A stretch of 41,101 nucleotides of DNA. Source: Pedobacter sp. ASV19. Lineage in GTDB: Bacteria; Bacteroidota; Bacteroidia; Sphingobacteriales; Sphingobacteriaceae. The stretch is from assembly GCF_016429005.1 (NCBI RefSeq), contig NZ_JAELTV010000015.1, positions 1 to 41,101 on the forward strand, read 5' to 3'. The translations under genes and the position numbers were made by a program. The number at the start of each line of letters is the position of its first letter. Positions within the stretch are counted from its first letter, which is position 1. This document shows, one piece after another, positions 7,865 to 16,449 of this stretch. The notes under the pieces were generated by a model that was not told where the DNA came from, did no database searches, and saw only the letters and a program-made list of their open reading frames with translations.

Positions 7865-9088
7865 ATGGAAAGGAAAGCATTTATAAGAAATTTTGCCATC
7901 GTGGCACTCGCACCAGCTGTATTTTTAAGCGCATGCAACTCTGAAAAGGGTAACGGCAAACCTAAAGCCGGGGTTAAAGTACAAACCTATACCTGCCCTA
8001 TGCACCCGCAGATTGTGCAGGACAAACCGGGTACCTGTCCCATCTGCGGGATGGACTTGGTTCAGTTTGAAAAGAATGCTGCCGAGGCAGGCCTGAATTT
8101 AAACGATGATCAGATGGCCCTGGCCAATATTACCAAGATGGCGGTTGGCCTGAACGGGCTGCAAACCTATAAACAGTTGAATGGCCGGCTGGTGGTGAAT
8201 CCAGACCAGACAGCCTTTCTATCCAGTCGTGTGGCGGGTCGTCTTGAAAAATTATATGTACGGCAAACGGGAGAAAAGGTCCATAAAGGTCAGCCCATTT
8301 ATAAGATTTACTCCGAGCAACTGGCAGCTTTGCAACAGGAATACCTGCTGGCTAAGGCTCAGGCTACACAGTTCCCGGCAGACAAAACTTTCGGGGAGAT
8401 CTTAAAATCTGCAAAGGCCAAGCTTTTTTTGTATGGACAGTCTAATGCACAGGTACAAAAACTGGAAAGCTCCAAAAAAACCGACCCTTATGTAACTTAT
8501 TCTGCCCTAGCAGATGGTACAGTAGCCGAACTTTCAGTAAGCGAAGGTCAATATGTTTCGGAAGGCAGTCCGATTCTGCGCATGGAAGGTTATCATTCCC
8601 TATGGGTAGAAGCCGATATTTATCCGGCGGAAGCGGGTAGTATAAAGAACGGGCAGCGTGTAAAAGTAGTCATCCCTGGATGGGAGAATGAGCCTCAGCT
8701 GACTACAATTCAGTTTTCCAGCCCTGCTTTACAGGAAAACAGCCAGCTGATACAAATAAGAGGGGCAATTCCAAATCCTTCCGGGCAATGGCAGCCTGGC
8801 TTGCAAGCCAATATCTTTGTACCCTCCAACACAAATAAGGCAGGGGTCCTGAGCATTCCCGTTGATGCTGTGATCCGGGAAGGAAAAGGTATGCATGTAT
8901 GGGTAGAGCCTTCAAAAGGTAAGTTTGAACCCAGAATGGTCAAAACAGGTGTAGAAAGTGCAGATCAGGTAGAGATTAAAGAGGGTTTAGCCGAAGGAGA
9001 TCTGGTGGTGGTTACAGGTGCTTACCTGCTCTATAGCGAATATATCCTCAAAAAAGGAAAAAACCCTATGGCGGGAATGAAAATGTAA
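7865..9088 (+). CDS. cusB: CusB-type adaptor with heavy-metal-binding domain
   Basis: A 407-residue lipoprotein adaptor (lipobox FLSAC, Cys24). Just after the lipid anchor is a heavy-metal-binding domain, YTCPMHPQI...GTCPICGMDLV at about 42-66, with Cys44, His47, Cys58 and Cys61 as likely ligands. The adaptor core follows: SRVAGRLEKLYVRQTGEKVHKGQ, the helical hairpin YSEQLAALQQEYLLAKAQA, the closing lipoyl half DGTVAELSVSEGQYVSEGSP, and beta-barrel and membrane-proximal domains. ATG 7865 is chosen because GAAGGGG lies about ten bases upstream; an alternative ATG at 7847 overlaps the preceding gene. Its role is to deliver Cu/Ag from the periplasm to the pump and to bridge it to the TolC duct. 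Confidence 0.9.
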   Translation: MERKAFIRNFAIVALAPAVFLSACNSEKGNGKPKAGVKVQTYTCPMHPQIVQDKPGTCPICGMDLVQFEKNAAEAGLNLNDDQMALANITKMAVGLNGLQTYKQLNGRLVVNPDQTAFLSSRVAGRLEKLYVRQTGEKVHKGQPIYKIYSEQLAALQQEYLLAKAQATQFPADKTFGEILKSAKAKLFLYGQSNAQVQKLESSKKTDPYVTYSALADGTVAELSVSEGQYVSEGSPILRMEGYHSLWVEADIYPAEAGSIKNGQRVKVVIPGWENEPQLTTIQFSSPALQENSQLIQIRGAIPNPSGQWQPGLQANIFVPSNTNKAGVLSIPVDAVIREGKGMHVWVEPSKGKFEPRMVKTGVESADQVEIKEGLAEGDLVVVTGAYLLYSEYILKKGKNPMAGMKM

Positions 9089-9112
9089 ATGGAACAAATA
9101 AAAAAATGAAAA

Positions 9113-9652
9113 ATGAAAACAACAAAATATGCCTTAATTACATTGACCGTGGCGGCTCTATTTGCTGCTGCTTGTACCAGTTCGGTACAACAAGATCAGC
9201 AGGAGGTAGTCAAAGAAAGTACGGCAAGTTCAAAGACAAGTGAGGCCGTTAGTTTAAAAGATGACCAGTTGAATGCCATCTATCCGTATTATCAGCACCT
9301 CACCGCTGCACTTGTTGAAGCGGATGCGACAGAAGCAAAGGTAGCAGCTGCCGCTATTGAACTAGGTGCTAAGAAAATCCCGGGTGCGGGCTCCATAAGC
9401 AGCCTGGCTTCAAAAATTGCAGCTACTAATGATATAGAAGCGCAGAGAATAGAATTTGCTGCATTAAGCACCAATTTCATTGATTTGCTTAAAAAAGGAG
9501 GAATGGGTGGCGGCGAGTTGTATATCGCACACTGCCCTATGGCCTCTAACGACAAAGGCGCAGACTGGGTAACCAACTCCAGAGAAATCAAAAACCCTTA
9601 TTTTGGAGAAAGCATGCTCACTTGCGGAACGATTAAAGAAACCTTAAAGTAA
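9113..9652 (+). CDS. DUF3347 lipoprotein, copper-locus accessory
   Basis: A 179-residue lipoprotein (lipobox AAAC, Cys21). A low-complexity Ser/Lys/Glu linker leads to a helical domain of about 50-135, then the DUF3347 signature: IAHCPMASNDKGADW with His140, Cys141 and Met143, and a matching MLTCG with Cys171. These residues look like a metal site, and DUF3347 domains commonly sit beside, or are fused to, CusB-type adaptors in Bacteroidota (family knowledge). A periplasmic copper-binding or buffering role is inferred. It is the last gene of the efflux operon, 24 bases after cusB and ahead of a clear terminator. Confidence 0.85.
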   Translation: MKTTKYALITLTVAALFAAACTSSVQQDQQEVVKESTASSKTSEAVSLKDDQLNAIYPYYQHLTAALVEADATEAKVAAAAIELGAKKIPGAGSISSLASKIAATNDIEAQRIEFAALSTNFIDLLKKGGMGGGELYIAHCPMASNDKGADWVTNSREIKNPYFGESMLTCGTIKETLK

Positions 9653-9674
9653 TTCAGGTTGTTTAAGTATACAG

Positions 9675-9705
9675 GCCGGCAATTTTGAAGATTGCCGGCT
9701 TGTGC
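9675..9705. terminator. Terminator between convergent genes
   Basis: GCCGGCAAT at 9675-9683 pairs perfectly with ATTGCCGGC at 9691-9699 around a 7-base loop. It lies 22 bases after the DUF3347 stop and before the convergent aspartokinase gene, so it can serve both. The T-run is interrupted (TTGTGCTTTT) on the plus side. Confidence 0.75.
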
Positions 9706-9727
9706 TTTTAAGAATGTTATAGCCTAA

Positions 9728-11110
9728 TTATGCCTGGCTCATGGCTTTGTTCAAGGCAATAATTGCGGTTTTAAAATCTTCACGGGCAATTAAGAACTGG
9801 ATGTTGACTTTTCTCAAGGCAAAACCCGCACTCTTAATATTTATTCCGCTTTCTGTAAGTGCTAATGCACTTTTTCCAAGTAAACCTGGTTCGTCCATAT
9901 TTGAGCCCAGCAAACAGACCATGGCCACCTTTTCTACGGTTATCTTTTCAAAATCATCTTCCAGGTCGCTGATCAGTTTTTTATTAAAATCCTGTTCCCA
10001 GATTACAATAGAGATGCTGTTGGCACTGGTGGCCTTAAAGGTATAACTGACATTGTGTTTATGGAAAGTCTGCATAATGTGCAAATCACTGCCAACACTG
10101 CCAACCATTGATGGATCATAAATGTCAATGATCAGGAGTTTATCTGTACCTGTAATAACTTCAACACGTTTGTGTTCACAAACAAATTCTCTGGTAATCA
10201 GTGTACCGGGATGTGCCGGCTCAAAGGTATTCTTAATCCTCAGGTTGATCCCTCCGATTTCCAGGGGCTTTGAGGCCTTTGGATGGATGGCCTCCATACC
10301 TACATCGGCCAGCTGGTCTGCTATATCATAATTGGTATAGCCTACCGGAATGCAATTTTCTATGCCAACCAAACCAGGATCTGCTGTAGATAAATGATAC
10401 TCCTTATGTATAATGGCTTCTTTTGGTTTTAAGAAACCAGCAATTTTGCTAAAAGTGACTTCAGAATATCCCCTGTCAAATTCACGCATAATTCCTTCTG
10501 TACCTTTTGCGTAACCGGTTACAATACAAATGGTATTTTCTAGGTCAATGTTCTTGAAAGCATGCTTGATCCGTTGATCTATGGTAAATGCATGATGATC
10601 TCCAAAACCACTCAAATCAACAAGTGTAGCATTAATACCTTTGTTTTGCAGAATATTGGTAAAATTAAAAGCAGAATGACTTTCTCCGATAGACGCCAAA
10701 ATTTCCCGGGCTGCCTGCAGAATACCTGTTTTACTTACATATCCGGAAGCCAGTATATTGGCCAGATTTTCCAGATACGTTTCTGCTTCTTTGATATGAC
10801 TTTCAATAAACTGATCGGCAAGTGCCAGATCCAAACCAATACTTTTGTATTGTTTGTTTATCGCTTTTAACTGAACAATCAGATTCTTTAAAGGGCGGTG
10901 AAAATCCTGATATTTTGCAATGCGGTGGTAAACCCCAGGTGCCCCTGTTTTCTTGTTTTCCAGGAGCATATTGGTAACGCCCGAAAATGCAGATACGACA
11001 AAAACCCGGTTGTAAAGTTCTTTGCCGCTGCGTTCAAATAAGATGATATTGTTTATAACCTCGTTAAGGGCACTCATAGAGGTGCCCCCAATTTTTTCTA
11101 CTGTTAACAT
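9728..11110 (-). CDS. Aspartate kinase, Ask_Ect-like
   Basis: A 460-residue cytoplasmic kinase that phosphorylates aspartate, the first step to lysine, threonine and methionine. It opens VEKIGGTSM, not the usual KFGGTSV of LysC. It also has NRVFVVSAFSGVTNMLLENK, the GESHSAFNF region, GYAKGTEGIMREFDRGYSEVTF for ATP/aspartate binding, and VGMEAIHPKASKPLE before two C-terminal ACT domains (about 320-460). The VEKIGGTSM/VSAFSGVTN form is characteristic of the Ask_Ect group, which in some bacteria accompanies ectoine genes; no ectoine genes are in this window. It probably acts as a second, differently regulated aspartokinase (inference). It stands alone between a terminator and a 140-base upstream gap. 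Confidence 0.9.
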   Translation of the reverse strand: MLTVEKIGGTSMSALNEVINNIILFERSGKELYNRVFVVSAFSGVTNMLLENKKTGAPGVYHRIAKYQDFHRPLKNLIVQLKAINKQYKSIGLDLALADQFIESHIKEAETYLENLANILASGYVSKTGILQAAREILASIGESHSAFNFTNILQNKGINATLVDLSGFGDHHAFTIDQRIKHAFKNIDLENTICIVTGYAKGTEGIMREFDRGYSEVTFSKIAGFLKPKEAIIHKEYHLSTADPGLVGIENCIPVGYTNYDIADQLADVGMEAIHPKASKPLEIGGINLRIKNTFEPAHPGTLITREFVCEHKRVEVITGTDKLLIIDIYDPSMVGSVGSDLHIMQTFHKHNVSYTFKATSANSISIVIWEQDFNKKLISDLEDDFEKITVEKVAMVCLLGSNMDEPGLLGKSALALTESGINIKSAGFALRKVNIQFLIAREDFKTAIIALNKAMSQA

Positions 11111-11250
11111 GTATAATTTCTAATTCAGTTTCGCGCTAAAATTACAGGATTTTTTCAATTTCCCATGAATCATTGCATTTATTATATTATTTAGCAACAA
11201 ATATTATAATTTTCGTTTTAAAGAACCTGATATCCGTTTCCCAAAGGTTT

Positions 11251-11706
11251 TTATGGATGCACAACTGCCCAGCCTTGTTGCTGACGAATGATAATTTCTC
11301 CGTTACCGCTTGGAACATAGCTGATGAAGTCAAAAAGCTCCGTTTTATCAATATGTCTTTCCCGGATTGTATTCTCACACTGTGCGAGAAGTACACCCCT
11401 GGCCTGTAATTCAAGTAAAGTTTTTTCAAAGGGACCACTTTTTTGATAAACAGCTACCCCATCACTAAAGGCGATTAGCTCCACTTCCAGCTTTCCTTTA
11501 AGCCGGGGATCATCCAATGCATTTTTTAAATTCCGCAATGTCCCCGTAATTTTCTTTTCATCGCCACTGTTCAACACATAAAGTGCCTTATAGTGTTTTA
11601 GTACCGCCTTGGCTCCAGTAAACTGCTTTGGCTGGGTTTGTGCAAAACCGCCCACAGTGCACAGCAGCATCAACATGAACAATCCGGTTATAGCTTTTCC
11701 TTTCAT
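11251..11706 (-). CDS. Secreted DsrE-like protein
   Basis: A 151-residue protein with a signal peptide (1-22, ending GGFAQ) followed by a DsrE/DsrF-type alpha/beta fold (about 35-150). Signs of the fold are the alternating KAVLKHYKALYVLN, LEVELIAFSDGVAVY, LLELQARGVLLAQCENTI and VPSGNGEIIIRQQQGWAVVHP segments. The single cysteine in AQCENTI is where DsrE proteins often carry the sulfur-transfer cysteine. Exported DsrE-like proteins are common in Bacteroidota but of unknown role. It begins nine bases after the sugar permease stop codon, so it is the second gene of a two-gene unit. Confidence 0.8.
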   Translation of the reverse strand: MKGKAITGLFMLMLLCTVGGFAQTQPKQFTGAKAVLKHYKALYVLNSGDEKKITGTLRNLKNALDDPRLKGKLEVELIAFSDGVAVYQKSGPFEKTLLELQARGVLLAQCENTIRERHIDKTELFDFISYVPSGNGEIIIRQQQGWAVVHP

Positions 11707-11715
11707 AACTTTAAA

Positions 11716-13128
11716 TTAATGGTTAGTATGTACTTTCTCCCCTTCCTGCACCTGAACCTTCTTCATACAATACCATCCGAAGATCAGAATGTAAGCATAA
11801 CAAATTGCCGGCAGGAAAAAAGATTGTTGTATCCCAATACTATCTGCCAGGGCACCCTGGATCAACGGCACTATAGCTCCGCCCAGGATGGCCATAACCA
11901 ATAAGGAAGAACCCTGGCTAACGTACTTACCAAGTCCGGATATGGCCAGCGTATAGATATTGGAAAACATAATGGAGTTGAACAAACCAATTCCCAGAAT
12001 TGGATATAAAGCCATTGGTCCTGTACTAAACACTGAAACAAGGATTAAAGCAATATTGATCCCTGCAAAAAGCACCAATGTACGTGCCGGAGCCGATTTT
12101 CCAACTAGAAAAGCGATTAGATTAAGGACGATAAATACAATAAAGAAACTGGTCTGGGCAAAGCTCAGATCAACGATACTAAATACCAGCAGGTATACGA
12201 CAGCGGAAGTCAGTACCATATAAATGATTTTCTTGGTTTTATCCAGTCCACTCAAGGAAATAGCCCCAAGGAATCTTCCGATCATGGCACCGCCCCAGTA
12301 TAAGGACAAGTAATTTTTACTCACCACTTCCTGCAGGTTCATAATGTCTTTCTGGCTCATGAATGCAATCAATAAACTTCCAATTCCCACCTCTGCACCT
12401 ACATAACAGAAAATACCCAGGATACCAAGTTTTAGCTGAGGGAATTTAAGTGCGCCCAAACCACCATGACTTTCCGATTCTTCTGAGCTAAAGGATGGAA
12501 GCTTCACTTTATTAATCACCACAGCCAATAGCACTAAAATTCCGGCAAAGATGAGGTAAGGGATCCGTGTTGAATCTGCTGTAACCTTACCATTGTCTAA
12601 AAACAGCGAAAAGATCAGATGACCGCCCAATACAGGGGCAATGGTCGTACCAAATGAATTAAAAGCCTGTGTCAAATTTAAACGGCTGGAGGCGCTCTCT
12701 TCAGGCCCAAGCAGGGTCACATAAGCATTGGCTGTAATTTGCAGAATAGTAAAACCCAGCCCCAGTACAAACAAAGCCGAAAGAAAAAAGCCATAGACAG
12801 AGAAACTTGCTGCCGGGTAAAACAGGCAACATCCAATTGCAGAAAGCAATACACCTGCAATGATCCCTTTTTTATAGCCTACTTTATTAATTGGATCTCC
12901 TTTATAATGTGAAATCAGGAAATAAATCAGCGACCCAATAAAATAAGCCCCAAAAAAAGCAAACTGCACCAGCATAGACTCAAAAAAACTCAGCTGAAAA
13001 AGCTCCTTCAAATGCGGGATCAAAATATCATTCATACAGGTAATAAATCCCCACATAAAGAAAAGCAGGGTCATGGTTACGAGCGGTACGATAGAAGTGG
13101 TCTTTTTAGCTTTTGTATGAGTGTCCAT
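11716..13128 (-). CDS. FucP/GluP-type sugar MFS permease
   Basis: A 470-residue, 12-helix major-facilitator transporter of the FHS (fucose/glucose/galactose:H+ symporter) group. Signatures include FFMWGFITCMNDILIPHLK in TM1, QFAFFGAYFIGSL in TM2, GLGFTILQITANAYVTLLGP, and SRLNLTQAFNSFGTTIAP in TM5, all classic for this family. It should import a hexose across the inner membrane. The exact sugar cannot be read from sequence. It is the first gene of a unit with the DsrE-like gene, and its upstream region has repeats that look like a regulator site (13149-13219). Confidence 0.9.
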   Translation of the reverse strand: MDTHTKAKKTTSIVPLVTMTLLFFMWGFITCMNDILIPHLKELFQLSFFESMLVQFAFFGAYFIGSLIYFLISHYKGDPINKVGYKKGIIAGVLLSAIGCCLFYPAASFSVYGFFLSALFVLGLGFTILQITANAYVTLLGPEESASSRLNLTQAFNSFGTTIAPVLGGHLIFSLFLDNGKVTADSTRIPYLIFAGILVLLAVVINKVKLPSFSSEESESHGGLGALKFPQLKLGILGIFCYVGAEVGIGSLLIAFMSQKDIMNLQEVVSKNYLSLYWGGAMIGRFLGAISLSGLDKTKKIIYMVLTSAVVYLLVFSIVDLSFAQTSFFIVFIVLNLIAFLVGKSAPARTLVLFAGINIALILVSVFSTGPMALYPILGIGLFNSIMFSNIYTLAISGLGKYVSQGSSLLVMAILGGAIVPLIQGALADSIGIQQSFFLPAICYAYILIFGWYCMKKVQVQEGEKVHTNH

Positions 13129-13148
13129 AAAGGTATTTTAAGAAAGAA

Positions 13149-13219
13149 ATTGAATGTTCAATCGACAAATAAACAACTTGAAAATTGAAGAATTGTGTTC
13201 AATACGTCAAAAATACGTC
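13149..13219 (-). promoter_or_regulatory. Candidate control region of the sugar permease
   Basis: Two motifs lie 21-91 bases upstream of the permease start. ATTGAATGTTCAAT (13149-13162) is a perfect 6+2+6 palindrome. AATACGTC occurs twice (13201-13208 and 13212-13219), with starts spaced 11 bases apart, one helical turn, as expected for a protein binding twice on the same DNA face. A TTCAAT half-site recurs at 13198-13203. No regulator is identified. Confidence 0.4.
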
Positions 13220-13331
13220 TTTTTTAAGTGATCTACCCTCAACAAACTAAGCCTCAACTATAAAAACTAAGTAACAATTCCATCTCTTACTCACAACCTG
13301 CAAAAAATAAACAATTCAACCAACACGCCCC

Positions 13332-13455
13332 GCAATTAAACTCCAATCTGCGAATACACCCTCCTAATAACATCCCTTACTACTCACGCGTCCTGCAATT
13401 AAACCCATGCTATATCACCCTAATACACCCTCCTGGTCCCCCTCCCTCTGCAATT
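13332..13455. repeat. Degenerate tandem repeat, about 65 bases per unit
   Basis: GCAATTAAAC occurs at 13332 and 13395, and AATACACCCTCCT at 13353 and 13422, in the same order with spacings of 63 and 69 bases. A third partial copy starts GCAATT at 13450. The unit is strongly C/T-rich on the plus strand. It looks like a decayed duplication; no function can be assigned. Confidence 0.45.
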
Positions 13456-13461
13456 TGCTCA

Positions 13462-13556
13462 GAAAATTTTGTATGCTGTTGAGGGAGCATTCGATGCCTG
13501 CGGGCTTTTTCAGCCCGCCTGAGATCGGCAGCCCCGAAACAGCATACAAAATTTTC
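13462..13556. repeat. 95-bp element: 19-bp inverted repeat with inner hairpin
   Basis: GAAAATTTTGTATGCTGTT (13462-13480) is perfectly repeated in inverse at 13538-13556. The 57-base interior is GC-rich and contains another stem, GCGGGCT/AGCCCGC (13500-13518), with a TTTTC loop. It lies 11 bases after the outer-membrane protein gene stop codon (minus strand). It has no T-run suited to a simple terminator, so candidates are a MITE- or REP-like palindromic element, or a structured RNA 3' end. Confidence 0.7.
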
Positions 13557-13566
13557 CAAAATTCTC

Positions 13567-16413
13567 CTACATAAAACTGCCATCCCCCCTACGCATCACC
13601 CCTCTGCCATTTCTCCCCTTTATCCCACTCCATTTCTGCAACCTCATGCTAAACCTCAACATAAAATACCTGCTCAACGCATTAGATTTTGTCTGCGTAA
13701 TCGTACCATTTGCACTAACATCCTGGTTTACAAAATTATTCTGATTCAAAAGATCAAAGGCCTGTAAAGTCAATCTACCCCTGCGGTTAAACAATTCCTT
13801 CTCCAGATACATATTCACCACAAAGGGATTAGAGGTAATATTTGCGCTGATCCCGCTTACATAATTCTTACTGGCACTATAGCCAAACAAAAAGGTATCC
13901 CAGAAATATATCTTACCATCTACATTCAGCGCCACAGTATTGGTTTTGGTATCCCGAAAATTAGGAAGGCTGTTGTCGGACTTGGTATAATTATAAGACA
14001 CATTCGGATTAATTTCAAACCAGTCGTTCGGATTCATACGAGGTCCTACACGCTCGATAAAAGTCTGTACCGTATTGATGTTCTTTAAGGAAGTATACAT
14101 AGACAAGCGGTGGTCATAACTAGCTGACCCGCTAAACGAAAGATTGTATTTACGGTCGCTTAACTGCTTGCTCACGGAGTAATTTCCCCCAATCTTATAT
14201 ACTCCATTTGTATTCAGATAACGGGTTTCAGTAATATAAACTGGTGTAGGTAAATTTACGCTTTGGTCCACAATCTGCACATTATTGCTGATGACTGCAT
14301 TCTCTGTCATAGACCCGTTTATATTGACATTAAAGTTCAGTTTCGAATTCGCGATATAGTTATTATAAGTTGCATTAACAGAATGCACAAACGTGGACAG
14401 CAAATTCGGGTTACCCACAATAGGATTTTGCGGATTAGATACATCCCTGACCGGCTGGATCTGATCAAAAGAAGGCTCAACAGCATTTCCGGAATAGTTA
14501 ATCGCTACTTTTTCCTGTCTGGACCATAAGTACTCAAAACGGGCAATTGGGATCACATTAAAGCTGTTCCTACTGGTCGTGGTTCCCAAACTTACTTTAG
14601 TTCCTGAAAGCAGGGTTGGTACAGCCGTTATACCCACAGAGAACCGCACCTTCGACAGAGGACCAACTCCATAACGGTAATTTAAAGCAATTCTACCCTG
14701 GGTAAAGGAGTAATTGTATATATTGCTGAGCGAGTCTATGATATGATCTGGCCCGCCATTTACAATATTCCTGGTGGTTGCCGTATTGTCATACCCGTTA
14801 TAATTTACCTGAGCATTTAACTCCATCTGGGTATTCGCATTTAAGGGCTCTACATAAGTAAAACTTCCCCGATAATTCTTCTGCAAATTTTTACGTGCAA
14901 TAATACGATTTACAGCAGAGTCTCTTTGTTCCGTTTCAGCCTGGTTCAGATAGTAAATAATTTTGGTATCCTGTTCAGATTCCTGATCCTGGTCATTGCT
15001 GTTCAGATCGGCCTGAACGGAGAAGTTTCTTCTGGGTTTGGCAAAAATATGCTGGTAAAATACAGAAGTCCCAAGCTGAGGTTTTTTATTTGTACTGCTG
15101 TTTACCCCGGTACGATTCTGGTGCAGAAATCCAGTTTGAATAACGTTCGACATTCTGCTGCTGCTGGTAGAACTATACTTCAGTGTTGGAATAATCCGCA
15201 GGAAATTATTACTATCCAGGTTCGCTTCTATTTCTGCCCGGAAGTTATGGTTCTTTGTGAGGTTCTTACTCTCACTTGTAGAGGTTGCGTAGGTGTAAAA
15301 AGTAGAATCATTAAGTACAGTAGGTGTTTCCGAATAACTGTCATTTAAGGACCTTACTTTGGTGGTAGAAAAACCATAGTTTAAATTCAGGTCTACTTTT
15401 TTACCCAGTTTTTCCCGTATGCTGAAGGAGCCATTACCTGTGGTAGTGGTGCCACCGCTTCCACCTCCGCTGCTGCCACTGTTGTTTCCTCCTCCGCCCT
15501 GCCCTCTTCCTCCACCGCCACCACCGCCATTATCACCACTGGAAACTACACCATTGACGGTATTGTTGAATTTGGCATTCACACCAATCGTTTGATTGCC
15601 ATTGATGCGGGTACCAAATAACCCGGCATCATAGCGCTTGTTGTTTCCCGCACCACCGTTAACATTCAGCATATTTCCAACAGATTTATCTACCCGGGTG
15701 GTGATGTTCAGGATCTTTTCAGGATCGCCATCTTTAATCCCGGTCCTTGCAGCCTGGTCTCCATAATCGTCTACGATCTGGATCTTATCTACAATTTCGG
15801 CTGGCAGGTTTTTAATTGCATTGGCGATATCGCCGCCCAGATATTCCTTTCCATTTAATTTGGCCTTGGTTACATTCTGTCCCTGGTGAACCAGTGTACC
15901 ATCATTTCCAACCTCCATTCCTTCCATTTTTTTGAGCAGTTCATCTACAGTTGAGTTAGGCCGGACAATATAATCGCTGGCCTTGTACTCAACCGTGTCA
16001 GTTTTATAGGTGATGGAGGGCGTGCCATTGATCACCACCTCATTCAGGTTGTTTTTCTGCTCCTGAAGGACAATCGGATCCATGACAATTCTTGCAACAG
16101 CGTCATTTTGTTTGTAACGCATGGCTTTAGTAGGGATATAACCTATGCTTTGCACCATCAAAGTATAAGTTGCAGACTTTACATTTTTGAAAACAAAGAT
16201 CCCATCGGTATTGGTACTTACTTTTAAAGTGTCTTTAGGAGAAGTGAGGGTTACAGTAGCCCCAATGACTCCAAGGTCTGTAGAGTCTTTGACAATTCCA
16301 CTGATTTCCCTGAGGGCAAGTGGTGGCGGAAGTTCCTGCTTCCCGGGTCGCTGGGCCCGGACGTACATGGAACTAAAAAAAAGGCACAGCAATAGCGCAT
16401 AAGAATAGTTCAT
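13567..16413 (-). CDS. Outer-membrane beta-barrel protein, TonB-receptor-like, Gly-rich loop
   Basis: A 948-residue outer-membrane protein. Signal peptide 1-20 (ending VRAQ); carboxypeptidase-D regulatory-like domain about 37-113 (SGIVKDS...GVIGATVTLTS); a plug-like domain about 125-240 with STVDELLKKMEGMEV and GNDGTLVHQGQNVTKAKLNG; then a long beta-barrel. This is the Bacteroidota outer-membrane beta-barrel family related to TonB-dependent receptors; I see no convincing TonB box. A low-complexity Gly/Ser/Asn loop, with runs of up to seven Gly, sits at about 293-325 near the start of the barrel. The C-terminal end is basic and Gly/Arg-rich (RNGRGVMRRGDGSFM). It follows the CBM9-like gene by 36 bases, so the two form a unit. 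Confidence 0.85.
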   Translation of the reverse strand: MNYSYALLLCLFFSSMYVRAQRPGKQELPPPLALREISGIVKDSTDLGVIGATVTLTSPKDTLKVSTNTDGIFVFKNVKSATYTLMVQSIGYIPTKAMRYKQNDAVARIVMDPIVLQEQKNNLNEVVINGTPSITYKTDTVEYKASDYIVRPNSTVDELLKKMEGMEVGNDGTLVHQGQNVTKAKLNGKEYLGGDIANAIKNLPAEIVDKIQIVDDYGDQAARTGIKDGDPEKILNITTRVDKSVGNMLNVNGGAGNNKRYDAGLFGTRINGNQTIGVNAKFNNTVNGVVSSGDNGGGGGGGRGQGGGGNNSGSSGGGSGGTTTTGNGSFSIREKLGKKVDLNLNYGFSTTKVRSLNDSYSETPTVLNDSTFYTYATSTSESKNLTKNHNFRAEIEANLDSNNFLRIIPTLKYSSTSSSRMSNVIQTGFLHQNRTGVNSSTNKKPQLGTSVFYQHIFAKPRRNFSVQADLNSNDQDQESEQDTKIIYYLNQAETEQRDSAVNRIIARKNLQKNYRGSFTYVEPLNANTQMELNAQVNYNGYDNTATTRNIVNGGPDHIIDSLSNIYNYSFTQGRIALNYRYGVGPLSKVRFSVGITAVPTLLSGTKVSLGTTTSRNSFNVIPIARFEYLWSRQEKVAINYSGNAVEPSFDQIQPVRDVSNPQNPIVGNPNLLSTFVHSVNATYNNYIANSKLNFNVNINGSMTENAVISNNVQIVDQSVNLPTPVYITETRYLNTNGVYKIGGNYSVSKQLSDRKYNLSFSGSASYDHRLSMYTSLKNINTVQTFIERVGPRMNPNDWFEINPNVSYNYTKSDNSLPNFRDTKTNTVALNVDGKIYFWDTFLFGYSASKNYVSGISANITSNPFVVNMYLEKELFNRRGRLTLQAFDLLNQNNFVNQDVSANGTITQTKSNALSRYFMLRFSMRLQKWSGIKGRNGRGVMRRGDGSFM

Positions 16414-16449
16414 AAAAAGGTATGTTTGGTTTATTTGTGTGTCTGTGTA

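Larger units (their letters stand above)
13129..13566. other. 440-base noncoding region
   Basis: No plausible ORF was found on either strand. The left ~100 bases are AT-rich and contain the presumed promoter/operator of the permease gene. The middle (about 13230-13455) is markedly pyrimidine-rich on the plus strand and has a degenerate tandem repeat. The right end holds a large nested inverted repeat that begins 11 bases beyond the stop codon of the outer-membrane protein gene. Confidence 0.6.

Noticed and set aside
15431-15538. Noncoding GC-rich microsatellite
   Set aside because: The repeat consists of Gly codons in frame within the outer-membrane protein gene, with mixed third positions; it is coding low complexity.
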